Assembly: GCA_005888755.1 (NCBI GenBank)
Contig: VBBQ01000039.1
Coordinates: 1 to 33,341, forward strand
Reading direction: 5' to 3'
DNA from: Candidatus Bathyarchaeota archaeon
GTDB lineage: Archaea; Thermoproteota; Bathyarchaeia; 40CM-2-53-6
Length of the DNA: 33,341 nt
Part shown: one piece after another, positions 23,862-32,125 of the stretch
Position numbering within the stretch: position 1 is the stretch's first letter
Layout of the letters: the number at the start of each line of letters is the position of its first letter
Notes under the pieces: model-generated
What the model was told of the DNA's origin: nothing
Database searches by the model: none
Seen by the model: the letters and a program-made list of their open reading frames with translations, nothing else
Translations under genes and position numbers: made by a program

Positions 23862-24302
23862 CTAGATCTTCGCTGTGCTCTTCGATCCTATGATTGCGCA
23901 GAGCTCTTCTTCGACAGTGCCGAATTTTTTCGGGGTCTCAACGAATCTTCCAATTTCCTTCCAGTTCTTGTCGTAAACGATTATTGTAGGGATCGCTCGG
24001 ATATTGAATTCTTCAGCCATGTCTCGGTAGGCGTCATAATCTACTACGCGGGCCTGGAGCATGTTGTTCTTTGCCATTATCAACGACTTTGCGAGGCCTG
24101 GGATGTACGCGATACAGTCTGAGCACCAATCTGCTGAGAAAACTATCAAGTGATATTTCTCGTCAACTCTTTCAAGAGTATCAATCGAGCTAGCTTTGGG
24201 ATGGTACTCTTGAAGTCGGCGTTTCATAGACTGGCGGGATTTCTCGACTTTGATCTCGTTGATGTAGTCGAAAGGGTCCTTTCCTACTCTTAGCGCCATC
24301 AT
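23862..24302 (-). CDS. Thioredoxin-like protein with CSDC active site
   Basis: 146 residues. A helical N-terminal extension of about 48 residues precedes a thioredoxin fold: LIVFSADWCSDC at about 52-63 (active-site C60 and C63, CxxC), and the cis-proline in IRAIPTIIVYD near 97-107. The CSDC active site is unlike the CGPC of standard thioredoxins and is seen in the thioredoxin-like family often labelled 'thioredoxin family protein' in archaea and Firmicutes. It has no signal peptide, so it acts in the cytoplasm. It lies 18 nt after the RPA stop, probably cotranscribed. Confidence 0.85.
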   Translation of the reverse strand: MMALRVGKDPFDYINEIKVEKSRQSMKRRLQEYHPKASSIDTLERVDEKYHLIVFSADWCSDCIAYIPGLAKSLIMAKNNMLQARVVDYDAYRDMAEEFNIRAIPTIIVYDKNWKEIGRFVETPKKFGTVEEELCAIIGSKSTAKI

Positions 24303-24320
24303 GGGCTTTCAGCAGAATCT

Positions 24321-25457
24321 CTATGATTTCTCGATCTGGGTTAGAAATACAGTCGACGCTTCCAGCTCTCCATTAGATGACTCTCGCGCCTTGATCCCTG
24401 TCAACCTTATCGCGTCTCCCATTCTTAGACTTTCAGCAAATTGGGCATGATTATCCCAGAGGGCGATCCTGATCTTACCAGTACCATCTTCCACCCTAAT
24501 ATTTGAAACCCTTGTTCTGCGACCTTCCTTAGTTTCGATTTCCCGGGGATCTGTTCGCTCAACCACTACTCCTCGCGTGGTGTAGAGTTTGGGGCCGGGT
24601 TTGATTGATGCGATCGTCACGGGAGGAGGAGATTCGATATTGACAAGCGTCTCTTTTGTTATGGAGGATCTTGATCCTGCGTTCAGGTAGACCATCCCGT
24701 TCCTCTCCGTGATCCAAGGATTCTTTATTGTGATTACACTTCCTTCTCCCATGGAAAGAACTGTCTCCATATTATCATCCCAGAACTTCGCCATCGTGAG
24801 CCCATCTTCGTTCTCGCACAAGGCCCACGCAGGCCCGTTCTCACCCCGGCTCTTCTGCAGTTTCCTGATACGGACCCGCACGGTTTCGGCAGAGATAGTT
24901 GCTGGCGGGCTCTCTTGGGACAACAGGGAGCTAATTGCAGGTCCGTTGGGAGAGGTCTTGCTCAAGACTTCAAGGTGGCTACGAGATCCAAGATGAAACT
25001 CGACTTCCCCTGCGAGTCCCAACCTAGTGTAGCCGTGCGAAAGGCGCAGCTTGCACCCGGTTGCGAGCTGTTGCTTCTCAACGATTTCCGCCGTCGAATC
25101 CCACAGGACACAAGTGATCTGTCCAGAACCATCTTTCAGTTTGATTCTTACTAGTTTGCCAACCGACCCATCGGACCGCTGAAACTCGCGCAACTGGCTT
25201 ATCAAAAGAATTTCTCCGGAGATGGTCGCGTCCGACAGTCCAGTTTGGACACTTGAAATCCGAAGGTCAGACATATTGACCGATTGTCCCGATAGACCTG
25301 CAAGTTGTTGGGCGAGGAGTCGTACCGCCCCTTCGTCGGATAATAGACCATGCGATTCCTGTTTCTTCCGCTCGATAAGCGAAAGCAATTCTTCCCTTGG
25401 CATACCCGGGTTTTTTTCTAGAATATGATCGAGCAGATTATCAGAAGACTCTGTCAT
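24321..25457 (-). CDS. RPA-like single-stranded DNA-binding protein with three OB folds
   Basis: 378 residues. After a helical N-terminus (about 1-55) there are three OB-fold segments at about 70-165, 190-275 and 285-375. OB1 has KLVRIKLKDGSGQITCVLWD and OB3 has RVSNIRVEDGTGKIRIALWDN, both with the strand pattern and aromatic WD of archaeal RPA. No zinc finger is seen at the C-terminus. It coats single-stranded DNA in replication and repair. Only 6 nt separate it from the Lhr stop upstream, so the helicase and its likely partner are transcribed together. Confidence 0.87.
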   Translation of the reverse strand: MTESSDNLLDHILEKNPGMPREELLSLIERKKQESHGLLSDEGAVRLLAQQLAGLSGQSVNMSDLRISSVQTGLSDATISGEILLISQLREFQRSDGSVGKLVRIKLKDGSGQITCVLWDSTAEIVEKQQLATGCKLRLSHGYTRLGLAGEVEFHLGSRSHLEVLSKTSPNGPAISSLLSQESPPATISAETVRVRIRKLQKSRGENGPAWALCENEDGLTMAKFWDDNMETVLSMGEGSVITIKNPWITERNGMVYLNAGSRSSITKETLVNIESPPPVTIASIKPGPKLYTTRGVVVERTDPREIETKEGRRTRVSNIRVEDGTGKIRIALWDNHAQFAESLRMGDAIRLTGIKARESSNGELEASTVFLTQIEKS

Positions 25458-25463
25458 TCAGTT

Positions 25464-28286
25464 CTAGTCCCAGAACATTCGGGTACGCTCGAAGTCTCGC
25501 TCCGCCCTTAGAACGCTCAGGTATAAGTCATCTTCTCTCGCCAAACGGTTTCTAAGAATTCGAGTGGCTGTAGTGGGTCCGACTCCTCTAGCTGCCAGAA
25601 CTATGCCGGCTCTCTTTCCATAATTCTGAATCAGACCTGCTGACCGCCACGCTGTCATCCACTCCTTCTCTTCTTCCGGACTCAGCTTGCTTCCTCTCTT
25701 TTTCTTGTTGATTATCGGGCCCAACGCATCGTTGCTTCGGTATGTCGCGGCGATCAAAGACGATCGACACTTTGGACAACGCACGACTTCTCTGAGAGTG
25801 TCGACTCCTCTGATGCTGTCCCATTCCCCGCAGTTCATGCAGAGAAGTCGGAGATTGGTGGAGAGCAATCTGCTCTTCACTACCTCGATGATAGATGCTT
25901 CTTCGACTGCGGGTCTGAGTAGACCGTGTGGGACGATCCTGTCAAGAATGGGAAGAGCAAACGGAGTGCATTGACCCACGTCCTGGACAGTTTCGATCGT
26001 GATCTCTCCTGATCCAACCCTTTCAAGAACTCTTCTGGCGCCTTTGAGATCCAGTTTCTCCGTGAAGAGTTCTCTTCGGGTTTCATCATTAGCTATGGAG
26101 GTCTTGAAAATGTCGATCAGGAGCCTTGCTTGGCGAGCTTTGTACTCTGCCTCTCTGCTCACTGCGCCGAGCCGGCGGAGGACGTGCCAGTGCCTCCAAG
26201 CGAAGAGGTCCGAGGCGTCGATCGTGTCCCCGACAATCTTCTCCATGTCGTCAGCCGAGAGCTTTCTGAACTCCTCTGCAACCAGCAACGCGCTAACTGG
26301 ACGCGGGAAGATTAGGGCGAATCGATACTGATCGACCTGTGTGCCGATATTCGATCCCAAGCGGGACCCGAAGAGAGCGGCCATGGCAGTGGCGAGAGTC
26401 TCGTTGACCAGGTTTCCGAAGCAGGAATGGATTACCACACTGTTCTCGAAGGTCTCCACCAGGACGAGTTGGTCGGAAGGAATCGCAGCCTGACGCCTTT
26501 GAGCGGAGAGAGTGGACTCTACCCGGTCGACCTCGCCTCTCTCCAGAAACCCTTCCGGAACTATTCCGTCAGAGAGGAGCCGTCTTGAGCGACCCACCTC
26601 CTCTGCAACATCGATCTGGACAGGAATCATGTCTCCCTCCCAGCCAGGAATGGCGGTCAGGCTTGGAGGGGCAACTTCCACCTCAACGTGATATTGCTCT
26701 TCGTCAACCGAGAGCACTCGCCAAGTTTGACCGTGCAAAATGAACTCTGTTCCGCTTGCACATCTGCGGGCGACGAAGTCTTGGTCCAGGCTTCCAATAC
26801 GCCTCTTTCGAAAGAAGTCGAACACAGTATACTTCTGAACATCAGGAATGACAGAGAGGTTCGTGAAATAGTACTGAATCGCTTTAGGGTTACGCGCGGT
26901 AAGAAACTGGTCGAACTTCCTCAACAACCTCAGCTCATCGAGCTGCGCGATGACACGGCCGAGCTCTACCGGATCGATTTCGCGAAACGGGTAAGATCGA
27001 TGAACGATCTCGCCGATCTCCTCAACCGTCATCCGACCCTTCTGAAGTAATAGACCAATTATCTGATGTGCGAGGACATCATAGGCTTTCTCATGGATGA
27101 TGGGCCGCTCCAGCCTACCTTCTCGGGCCCGCTGGATCAGAACAGCAGATTCTAGTACATCGTCTGTGTTGGTTGTCAGAATGACTCCGCGAGAAGTTCC
27201 TCCTAAGGTATGTCCGCTACGACCGACTCGCTGGACCAGCCGTGTCGTCTCTCGTGGAGACGTGTATTGGATGATGAAGTCAACGCTACCGATGTCGATT
27301 CCAAGCTCAAGAGAGCTTGTGCAGATGAGGGCTTTCAGTTTGCCCTCTTGGAATTCCTTCTCAGCTTCTTCCCGCAGCTCTCTTGACAAAGATCCGTGAT
27401 GAACCCGGACGGGGATGCCACCTCCAAGTGCTTGAATCTGAGCGGCTAGAGCTTCAGCATGCTCGCGCGTGTTGGTGAATACCAGGGTTGATTTGTGGGA
27501 TTGAATGATACCGAGTATCATTCGCGCCCGAGAAACGGTTGAAGCAGGGAGGCCCAGGTTGACGGATTCTTTCTGGTCTCCCGAGCTGGGATGAACGGAC
27601 CGGACGCTTATCTGAAGTCCCCTAGTCTCGTCAGAACGTAGCACTGTAACCCTTCGCCCAGAGCCGACTAGGAACTGGCCTATGCGCTCGGGCTCGCCGA
27701 TGGTGGCGGAGAGGCCGATTCGCTGAAACTCAACACCTGTTAGTTCTGTGAGTCGTTCCAACGCGAAAGACAGCTGGACGCCTCTTTCGTCTGTTGCTAG
27801 TTCATGGACTTCGTCTACGACGACCCATCGGACGGCTCGGAGATGTTCTTTCATCCTCTTCCCGATCAGAATGGCTTGGAGGGTCTCGGGGGTTGTGATC
27901 ATGACGTCGGGGGGGCTTTTCGCCTGGCGAGTTCTCGCACTGATGGGAGTGTCTCCGTGTCGGACCTGGATCTTGATGTCGAGATCTCTTCCCATCTCCT
28001 CAAGGCGGCGGAGAAGGTCTCTGTTGAGAGCCCGGAGTGGAGTTACGTAGAGGACTGAGATTCCGCGAGGTTTTCCTTCTGCTCTGACTTCGATGAGCTT
28101 GTCGAGTACGGGGAGGATGGCGGCCAGGGTCTTGCCGGTCCCGGTTGGAGCGATCAATAGGACGTTTTCGCCGCTAAGAATTGCGGGAATCGCGAGTTCT
28201 TGTATCGGGCTGGCTTCGAGGAATCCTTCTTTCTCCAGCCTCTGTAGAACTGGAGGTTTGAGGGTTGAGAATGCCGAGTTCCGCAT
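25464..28286 (-). CDS. lhr: Lhr-type ATP-dependent DNA/RNA helicase (SF2)
   Basis: 940 residues, typical of archaeal Lhr. Motif I APTGTGKT at about 46-53, Ia PLRALNRDL, II DEVH at about 158-161, III SATIG near 197, IV/V VFTNTREHAE and SLELGIDIGSVDF, VI QRVGRSGHTLGG. After the two RecA domains comes the winged-helix and beta-sheet Lhr-core region (about 420-760). The C-terminus has a zinc-finger-like CMNCGEW...CPKC pair at about 800-850 and a helix-hairpin-helix-like end (GVGPTTATRILRNRL). Lhr unwinds DNA and RNA:DNA hybrids with 3'-5' polarity and is linked to replication-coupled repair. It is first to be followed by RPA and thioredoxin in one minus-strand unit. Confidence 0.95.
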   Translation of the reverse strand: MRNSAFSTLKPPVLQRLEKEGFLEASPIQELAIPAILSGENVLLIAPTGTGKTLAAILPVLDKLIEVRAEGKPRGISVLYVTPLRALNRDLLRRLEEMGRDLDIKIQVRHGDTPISARTRQAKSPPDVMITTPETLQAILIGKRMKEHLRAVRWVVVDEVHELATDERGVQLSFALERLTELTGVEFQRIGLSATIGEPERIGQFLVGSGRRVTVLRSDETRGLQISVRSVHPSSGDQKESVNLGLPASTVSRARMILGIIQSHKSTLVFTNTREHAEALAAQIQALGGGIPVRVHHGSLSRELREEAEKEFQEGKLKALICTSSLELGIDIGSVDFIIQYTSPRETTRLVQRVGRSGHTLGGTSRGVILTTNTDDVLESAVLIQRAREGRLERPIIHEKAYDVLAHQIIGLLLQKGRMTVEEIGEIVHRSYPFREIDPVELGRVIAQLDELRLLRKFDQFLTARNPKAIQYYFTNLSVIPDVQKYTVFDFFRKRRIGSLDQDFVARRCASGTEFILHGQTWRVLSVDEEQYHVEVEVAPPSLTAIPGWEGDMIPVQIDVAEEVGRSRRLLSDGIVPEGFLERGEVDRVESTLSAQRRQAAIPSDQLVLVETFENSVVIHSCFGNLVNETLATAMAALFGSRLGSNIGTQVDQYRFALIFPRPVSALLVAEEFRKLSADDMEKIVGDTIDASDLFAWRHWHVLRRLGAVSREAEYKARQARLLIDIFKTSIANDETRRELFTEKLDLKGARRVLERVGSGEITIETVQDVGQCTPFALPILDRIVPHGLLRPAVEEASIIEVVKSRLLSTNLRLLCMNCGEWDSIRGVDTLREVVRCPKCRSSLIAATYRSNDALGPIINKKKRGSKLSPEEEKEWMTAWRSAGLIQNYGKRAGIVLAARGVGPTTATRILRNRLAREDDLYLSVLRAERDFERTRMFWD

Positions 28287-28314
28287 CTACTCTACTAATC
28301 GTCGATGGGACGAT

Positions 28315-28467
28315 TTATTCTTCTTCCTCTGCAGTCTTCTTCTTTGCCTCTCCTGGACGTTCGGCTGCGATGTACAAGAAGATCAGGATGAGTGAGACGA
28401 AGCTGAAAATGTAGAGTAGGAGCTGGAGGAGCGCGAACCCCTGGTCCGGTGGAAGACTGTAGGACAA
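28315..28467 (-). CDS. Tiny single-pass membrane protein
   Basis: 50 residues from a TTG start at 28467 (in-frame TAA lies 6 nt upstream, so the frame is bounded). The translation reads MSYSLPPDQG, then one membrane helix of about 22 residues (LLQLLLYIFSFVSLILIFLY), then a charged tail AAERPGEAKKKTAEEEE. This is a well-formed type-II-like layout, not a random shadow, and it fills the gap between the SWIM-protein gene and lhr on the same strand. There is only a weak GGGG-type ribosome-binding site. No family is recognised. Confidence 0.5.
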   Translation of the reverse strand: MSYSLPPDQGFALLQLLLYIFSFVSLILIFLYIAAERPGEAKKKTAEEEE

Positions 28468-28526
28468 ATCGGCTTACCCCAGTTCGTTCTCGACAACCCT
28501 CGGAAACGGCTACTAAAACCTTGAGA

Positions 28527-28934
28527 TTACTCACGTGCTGCAATGGTGGTAAGTTTGGAAGTAACCTCCTGGTAGCGCGAGTCACTCATCTCCGTAATAT
28601 TCTGTTTGCCCATTGCTTCGGAGAGCTGTTGAGCTATGATATGATAGCAGAGTTGTTTTTTGTGCTCCATCACCCGAAAATAGTAATCGTCACAAGTACA
28701 GAACAGGCTATCTGGGAGTACTTGATAATCCCGGCCGCGACCGGTTACCACCCAGACGGTTCGGCCACTCGGCGAGAACTGATACTTCCGAACTTTTCCC
28801 GCCTCAACAAGGCCGAGGGCTTGTTGGAATCTCTTCTGGAAAACGGTCGTTAGAGTCTGCTTCTGGTCCTCGGAGAAGATCCTCGTCCTACCTATCTCTT
28901 GACAGGCAACTTTGAGGATCTTGTTCTCGTTCAC
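28527..28934 (-). CDS. SWIM zinc-finger protein
   Basis: 135 residues. A helical N-terminus is followed by strands RKYQFSPSGRTVWVVTG and YQVLPDSLFCTCDDYYFRV, then KQLCYHIIAQ, giving the CxCx(n)CxH arrangement of SWIM domains (two Cys in FCTC, then C and H in LCYH). Archaeal SWIM proteins are linked to recombination mediator complexes with RadA paralogs (as in Shu-type complexes) and may bind DNA or partners. It lies at the head of the minus-strand lhr-RPA cluster, a fitting context. TnpB starts divergently about 100 nt away. Confidence 0.85.
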   Translation of the reverse strand: MNENKILKVACQEIGRTRIFSEDQKQTLTTVFQKRFQQALGLVEAGKVRKYQFSPSGRTVWVVTGRGRDYQVLPDSLFCTCDDYYFRVMEHKKQLCYHIIAQQLSEAMGKQNITEMSDSRYQEVTSKLTTIAARE

Positions 28935-29033
28935 GATAGGTGGCGAATCAGTTCACACTACTGCAGTCGGATTCGCCAAGAGGCACTGTAAAGTCTTCGG
29001 TTGGTTGCCGTTCACTTGCATCTGACTCTCGAG

Positions 29034-30299
29034 ATGAAATACTTGAAGCTTTATCACGATAATAGTTTGCTCGCCATCAAGTCAGGGAGACAGAGCTACT
29101 ACCCCAGTCAAAGGGTGAAGGAGTTGCTCGAAATCTTCCGTTGCATGGTCAATGACTGCATGAAAACTGGGCTAGAGACAGACACTTCATCGCTGAAAAG
29201 ACTTTCAACGTTATCCTACCGACAACTCAAGGGGTACAAGTGCCCATCAGCATACCGTCTCGCTGCCATATCTAGGGCTGCAGGTATCCTCGCCTCGAGA
29301 AAAAAATCGCTCAGACGAGGCTACCCAACAAAAACGCCGTACATGTCCAAACTTGTTCTCATTTCGTGCTACGGATTCAAGATAGAAGTTGGAAATCTCA
29401 GAATTCCTCTCGGCGAGAGGAAGTTCGAATTTATCCTGCTAACTCCTCACCTCGTCCGGATCCTCTCCGATCCACTGTTGAATGTTCGATCCTTCACACT
29501 GAACGAAACTATTGTCTCCCTCTGCTTCTCGAAAGAAGTAGTGCAAGTCAAGTGCTCAGGAACGGTAGGCGTGGATAGGAACCTGCGTAATCTGACCATG
29601 GGCAATCAAAACCAAGTGACAAAATTTGACCTTTCAGACGCAGTGAGAATCGCCGATACGACTAGAAGGATCATAAGTTCGTTCAAGCGTGACGATGATA
29701 GAATCAGAGAAGAGCTTAGTTCAAAATATGGCCGGCGAAGACACAATCGCATCCAGCACACCCTCCACAACACAACAAAAGCTATCGTGGCCGACGCCCT
29801 CAAGCACAAGGAGGCTATTGTCCTTGAGAACATCGAGGGCATCCGACGTCTCTACCGCAGAGGCAACGGGCAGGGTCCAAAACGGAGGCACCGGATGAAC
29901 AGCTGGAGCTACGGTGAGGCTCAACGCCAGCTAGTATACAAGGCCCAATGGGTGGGATTGCCGATTATTCGTCTGAGCAGAAGCGAGACTAGGGGTACGA
30001 GTATCATCTGTCCTCGATGCGGGGAGAGACTCCAAGAGGATAGACGACTAAGGCGAAAATTGTGGTGTCAGAGCTGTAGATGTATAATGGACCGGGACGC
30101 GGTTGCAGCGATCAACCTGTCTCGGCGCGGACGGTTGAGGTTCGACCGTTCACGGGCCCCCGTTGGGCTGCAAGGCGGAGCAGTTGAAGCTGTGAAGGGG
30201 AATCCGATTACTACGGTAATCCCCGGAGTCGATGCCCCGAAGCCAAGTCTAGACTCGACCAACCCCAGACTTGACAGAACCAGAATACCTTTTCATTAG
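29034..30299 (+). CDS. tnpB: TnpB RNA-guided nuclease (IS605/IS607 OrfB), stand-alone
   Basis: 421 residues from ATG 29034 (a TTG at 29001 would add 11). The chosen start gives the typical MKYLKLYHD opening. RuvC acids in this numbering: D181 in GVDRNLRN, E265 in VLENIEGI, and D355 in MDRDAVAAIN. A zinc ribbon sits between (CPRC at about 326-329, CQSC at about 345-348). TnpB is a DNA nuclease guided by an omega/reRNA that overlaps the gene's 3' end; two hairpins found there fit (30206-30221 and 30244-30273). No TnpA transposase is visible within reach, so the element may be non-autonomous or captured by the host. All catalytic residues are intact. Confidence 0.9.
   Translation: MKYLKLYHDNSLLAIKSGRQSYYPSQRVKELLEIFRCMVNDCMKTGLETDTSSLKRLSTLSYRQLKGYKCPSAYRLAAISRAAGILASRKKSLRRGYPTKTPYMSKLVLISCYGFKIEVGNLRIPLGERKFEFILLTPHLVRILSDPLLNVRSFTLNETIVSLCFSKEVVQVKCSGTVGVDRNLRNLTMGNQNQVTKFDLSDAVRIADTTRRIISSFKRDDDRIREELSSKYGRRRHNRIQHTLHNTTKAIVADALKHKEAIVLENIEGIRRLYRRGNGQGPKRRHRMNSWSYGEAQRQLVYKAQWVGLPIIRLSRSETRGTSIICPRCGERLQEDRRLRRKLWCQSCRCIMDRDAVAAINLSRRGRLRFDRSRAPVGLQGGAVEAVKGNPITTVIPGVDAPKPSLDSTNPRLDRTRIPFH
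30206..30273 (+). ncRNA. Possible reRNA/omega-RNA scaffold overlapping the tnpB 3' end
   Basis: Two perfect stems lie in the last 100 nt of tnpB: GATTAC (30206-30211)/GTAATC (30216-30221) with a TACG loop, and CAAGTCT (30244-30250)/AGACTTG (30267-30273) with a 16-nt loop. Guide RNAs of TnpB are encoded exactly here and end at the element's right border. The 3' border and guide cannot be placed without a related copy. Confidence 0.4.
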
Positions 30300-30336
30300 G
30301 GATGGATGGACGACTTTGACGTAGTAGGCATACTTA

Positions 30337-31206
30337 GTGGCTGATGATGTTACTGTGAAACCGGTGGCCGATCAACCGGCCCTTCTCTTAGAGCGCAAGG
30401 GAGAGCGGGTTCTCGTCATCGCCGACCTTCATCTCGGCTGGGAAGTGACCTTGGCGCACCAGGGAATACATGTGCCCTCCCAGGTTCCACGACTGCTGGA
30501 AAAACTTCGAAAGATTCTGGCGGAGACCAATCCGAAGCTCCTGGTTCTATTAGGGGATGTGAAACATGCTGTTTCGAAGGTTGAGCTTGAAGAGTGGAAG
30601 TATGTCCCGGAGTTTTTCGACAGTCTCGTCGAGATCATACCGGATGTTGAAGTGGTTCCGGGAAACCATGATGGCAACCTTGAGCCGCTGACGCCGCCCT
30701 CTGTCAAGATCAACAAGTCCAATGGGATGGTTCTTTGGGATTCTGTGGGGTTGTTTCACGGCCACGCCTGGCCTGCGCCACCTCTGCTCGGCTGCAAGTT
30801 CCTAATCATGGGTCATCTGCACCCTGTAGTAGTGTTCAAGGACCCGTTAGGCTTCCGGATTACAAGACAAGCTTGGGTTAGAGCAAAAAGTGACGGGAAC
30901 AAGCTCGCAGAAGGAGTCCTGAGACGTGAAGATGCCAAATTCGAGGGAAACGCCACTGAAGAGGTGAAGAAAAAATTCGGGGTTTCGGTCGCCGACGCCG
31001 ACGTCATCATAATGCCGTCATTCAACGATTATCTGGGAGGACAGCCTATCAACAAGAACTACCAGGAAGGTTGGACGGAACTCTTCAAAGAATACATGGG
31101 ACCCGTGTTGCGTTCTGGCGCGGTCGATTTCGAAAACGGGGAAGCCTATCTCTTTGATGGAACGTTTCTCGGCAAGGTTCAGGACCTTCGACGTCTCGCG
31201 CAATGA
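30337..31206 (+). CDS. ICC-like metallophosphoesterase
   Basis: 289 residues. All calcineurin-type metal motifs are present: ADLHLG near 28-33 (DxH), LLGDVKH near 72-78 (GDxxH), VPGNHDGN near 106-113 (GNHD), FHGHAW near 139-144, and MGHLHPVV near 158-165 (GHxH). This is the COG1407 'predicted ICC-like phosphoesterase' layout, whose members often sit near DNA repair helicases. The substrate is unknown. The start is a GTG at 30337. It is convergent with the zinc-ribbon gene, with a 13-nt gap. Confidence 0.88.
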   Translation: MADDVTVKPVADQPALLLERKGERVLVIADLHLGWEVTLAHQGIHVPSQVPRLLEKLRKILAETNPKLLVLLGDVKHAVSKVELEEWKYVPEFFDSLVEIIPDVEVVPGNHDGNLEPLTPPSVKINKSNGMVLWDSVGLFHGHAWPAPPLLGCKFLIMGHLHPVVVFKDPLGFRITRQAWVRAKSDGNKLAEGVLRREDAKFEGNATEEVKKKFGVSVADADVIIMPSFNDYLGGQPINKNYQEGWTELFKEYMGPVLRSGAVDFENGEAYLFDGTFLGKVQDLRRLAQ

Positions 31207-31219
31207 ACAATATGAGCAG

Positions 31220-31612
31220 CTAGTTTTGTTCGCGAGGCGCGAGTCTAGCGAGAATCTTACTCGTGTCGCCACCATTCAGTTTGGCGATCTCTCTCAGAAG
31301 GTCGTAGTAGGATCTGACGTGCCGCTTGCCATCGCGGCCATGATAGAGGCTTACATTGGCGTACATTGTAGTCACTAGTTCGTGGTTGTACATAGGATAC
31401 TGAGTATCGCCAAGGCCCAGTTCGCTCAGTTGTTGGCTGATAGCTCCTTCGCGGAGATCAAGAACCTTCCTCCCCTTCCGCTGGCGGTTTCTGTTCTTTA
31501 ACCGTGTTCCTTCAATGCGGCAGTCGTCGCTGCAGTATTTCTCGGAAAACCAGCCTAGGAATTTCTTCTTGCAGACGACGCACGTCTTTAGGACTTTTTT
31601 GTCGACGGCCAT
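31220..31612 (-). CDS. Zinc-ribbon protein with C-terminal helical domain
   Basis: 130 residues. TCVVCKKKFLGWFSEKYCSDDCR at about 10-32 is given here by its cysteines: CVVC and CSDDC, a DUF2116-like zinc ribbon. A basic stretch KNRNRQRKGRK follows, then a folded domain with YHGRDGKRHVRSYYDLLREIAKL near 90-112. It is probably nucleic-acid binding. A TATA-like box (31661-31670, minus strand ACCATATATC) lies about 50 nt before the start. Confidence 0.7.
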   Translation of the reverse strand: MAVDKKVLKTCVVCKKKFLGWFSEKYCSDDCRIEGTRLKNRNRQRKGRKVLDLREGAISQQLSELGLGDTQYPMYNHELVTTMYANVSLYHGRDGKRHVRSYYDLLREIAKLNGGDTSKILARLAPREQN

Positions 31613-31660
31613 GTTTCGTAACCGTGTGTCTATGTTTGTACCGAATCCCTTCGCTTGTGG

Positions 31661-31670
31661 GATATATGGT
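31661..31670 (-). promoter_or_regulatory. TATA-like box of the zinc-ribbon gene
   Basis: ACCATATATC on the minus strand, about 50 nt before the ATG at 31612. A second, plus-strand TATA-like AGTATAAAA at 31682-31690 has no clear gene behind it. Confidence 0.4.
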
Positions 31671-31872
31671 AGAGAGGTCCCAGTATAAAACTAACATGCC
31701 TCTAACGAGCCCGAACCTACAGGGAAGATTGATTGACCATGCTTTGTACTACGCAAAAATCATCCCCGAACAGACGCGCCAGTTTCACCTTTCTTGTCAG
31801 AAACAAAAGAGTCGCCCCGGAGGATTTTGAAAGGTAAGAGCTAAAGCAACATCGCACTTTGGAGGCAAACGA

Positions 31873-32004
31873 GGGGCTGTCGGATAGCCAGGTCTAGAGG
31901 ACCAGGATATCCTCGATGCGTCCGGACAATCCGCGTGGCTTGGGAGCGATCTGTCGCGCCAGGAACCCACGAAATCGCAGGTTCAAATCCTGCCAGCCCC
32001 ACCA
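31873..32004 (+). tRNA. tRNA-Pro(UGG) with two introns (D-arm and anticodon loop)
   Basis: Acceptor GGGGCTG (31873-31879) pairs with CAGCCCC (31994-32000); discriminator A at 32001; CCA encoded at 32002-32004. T arm GCAGG/CCTGC with TTCAAAT. Anticodon stem CGTGG (31934-31938)/CCACG (31967-31971) with anticodon TGG at 31941-31943. Inferred intron 2 is 31945-31965 (21 nt, 37/38): CTTG pairs with CAGG and GCG/CGC forms the inner stem. Inferred intron 1 is 31897-31929 (33 nt, 22/23): inner stem GGAC (31899-31902)/GTCC (31920-31923); the central helix is imperfect. Removal restores D stem GGAT/ATCC and a 78-nt tRNA close to other archaeal tRNA-Pro. The exact D-arm junction could shift by a base, and two smaller introns are not fully excluded. 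Confidence 0.87.
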
Positions 32005-32125
32005 CCACTTCAATTTCTCTGATGTGTACCCAGCGTGAAGCTGCCAACAAAAGCCTAGATCCTCCTTGCTCTTCCTCAATCGATTCAAGAAGCTCTTATG
32101 AGCTGTCCAACGGATTTCATGTTCT

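Noticed and set aside
31696-31830. A 44-codon plus-strand frame just before tRNA-Pro, behind a good TATA-like AGTATAAAA
   Set aside because: The TATA box is so close to the ATG that transcription would start inside the frame, and the peptide has no fold-like pattern. The box may serve an unseen RNA.
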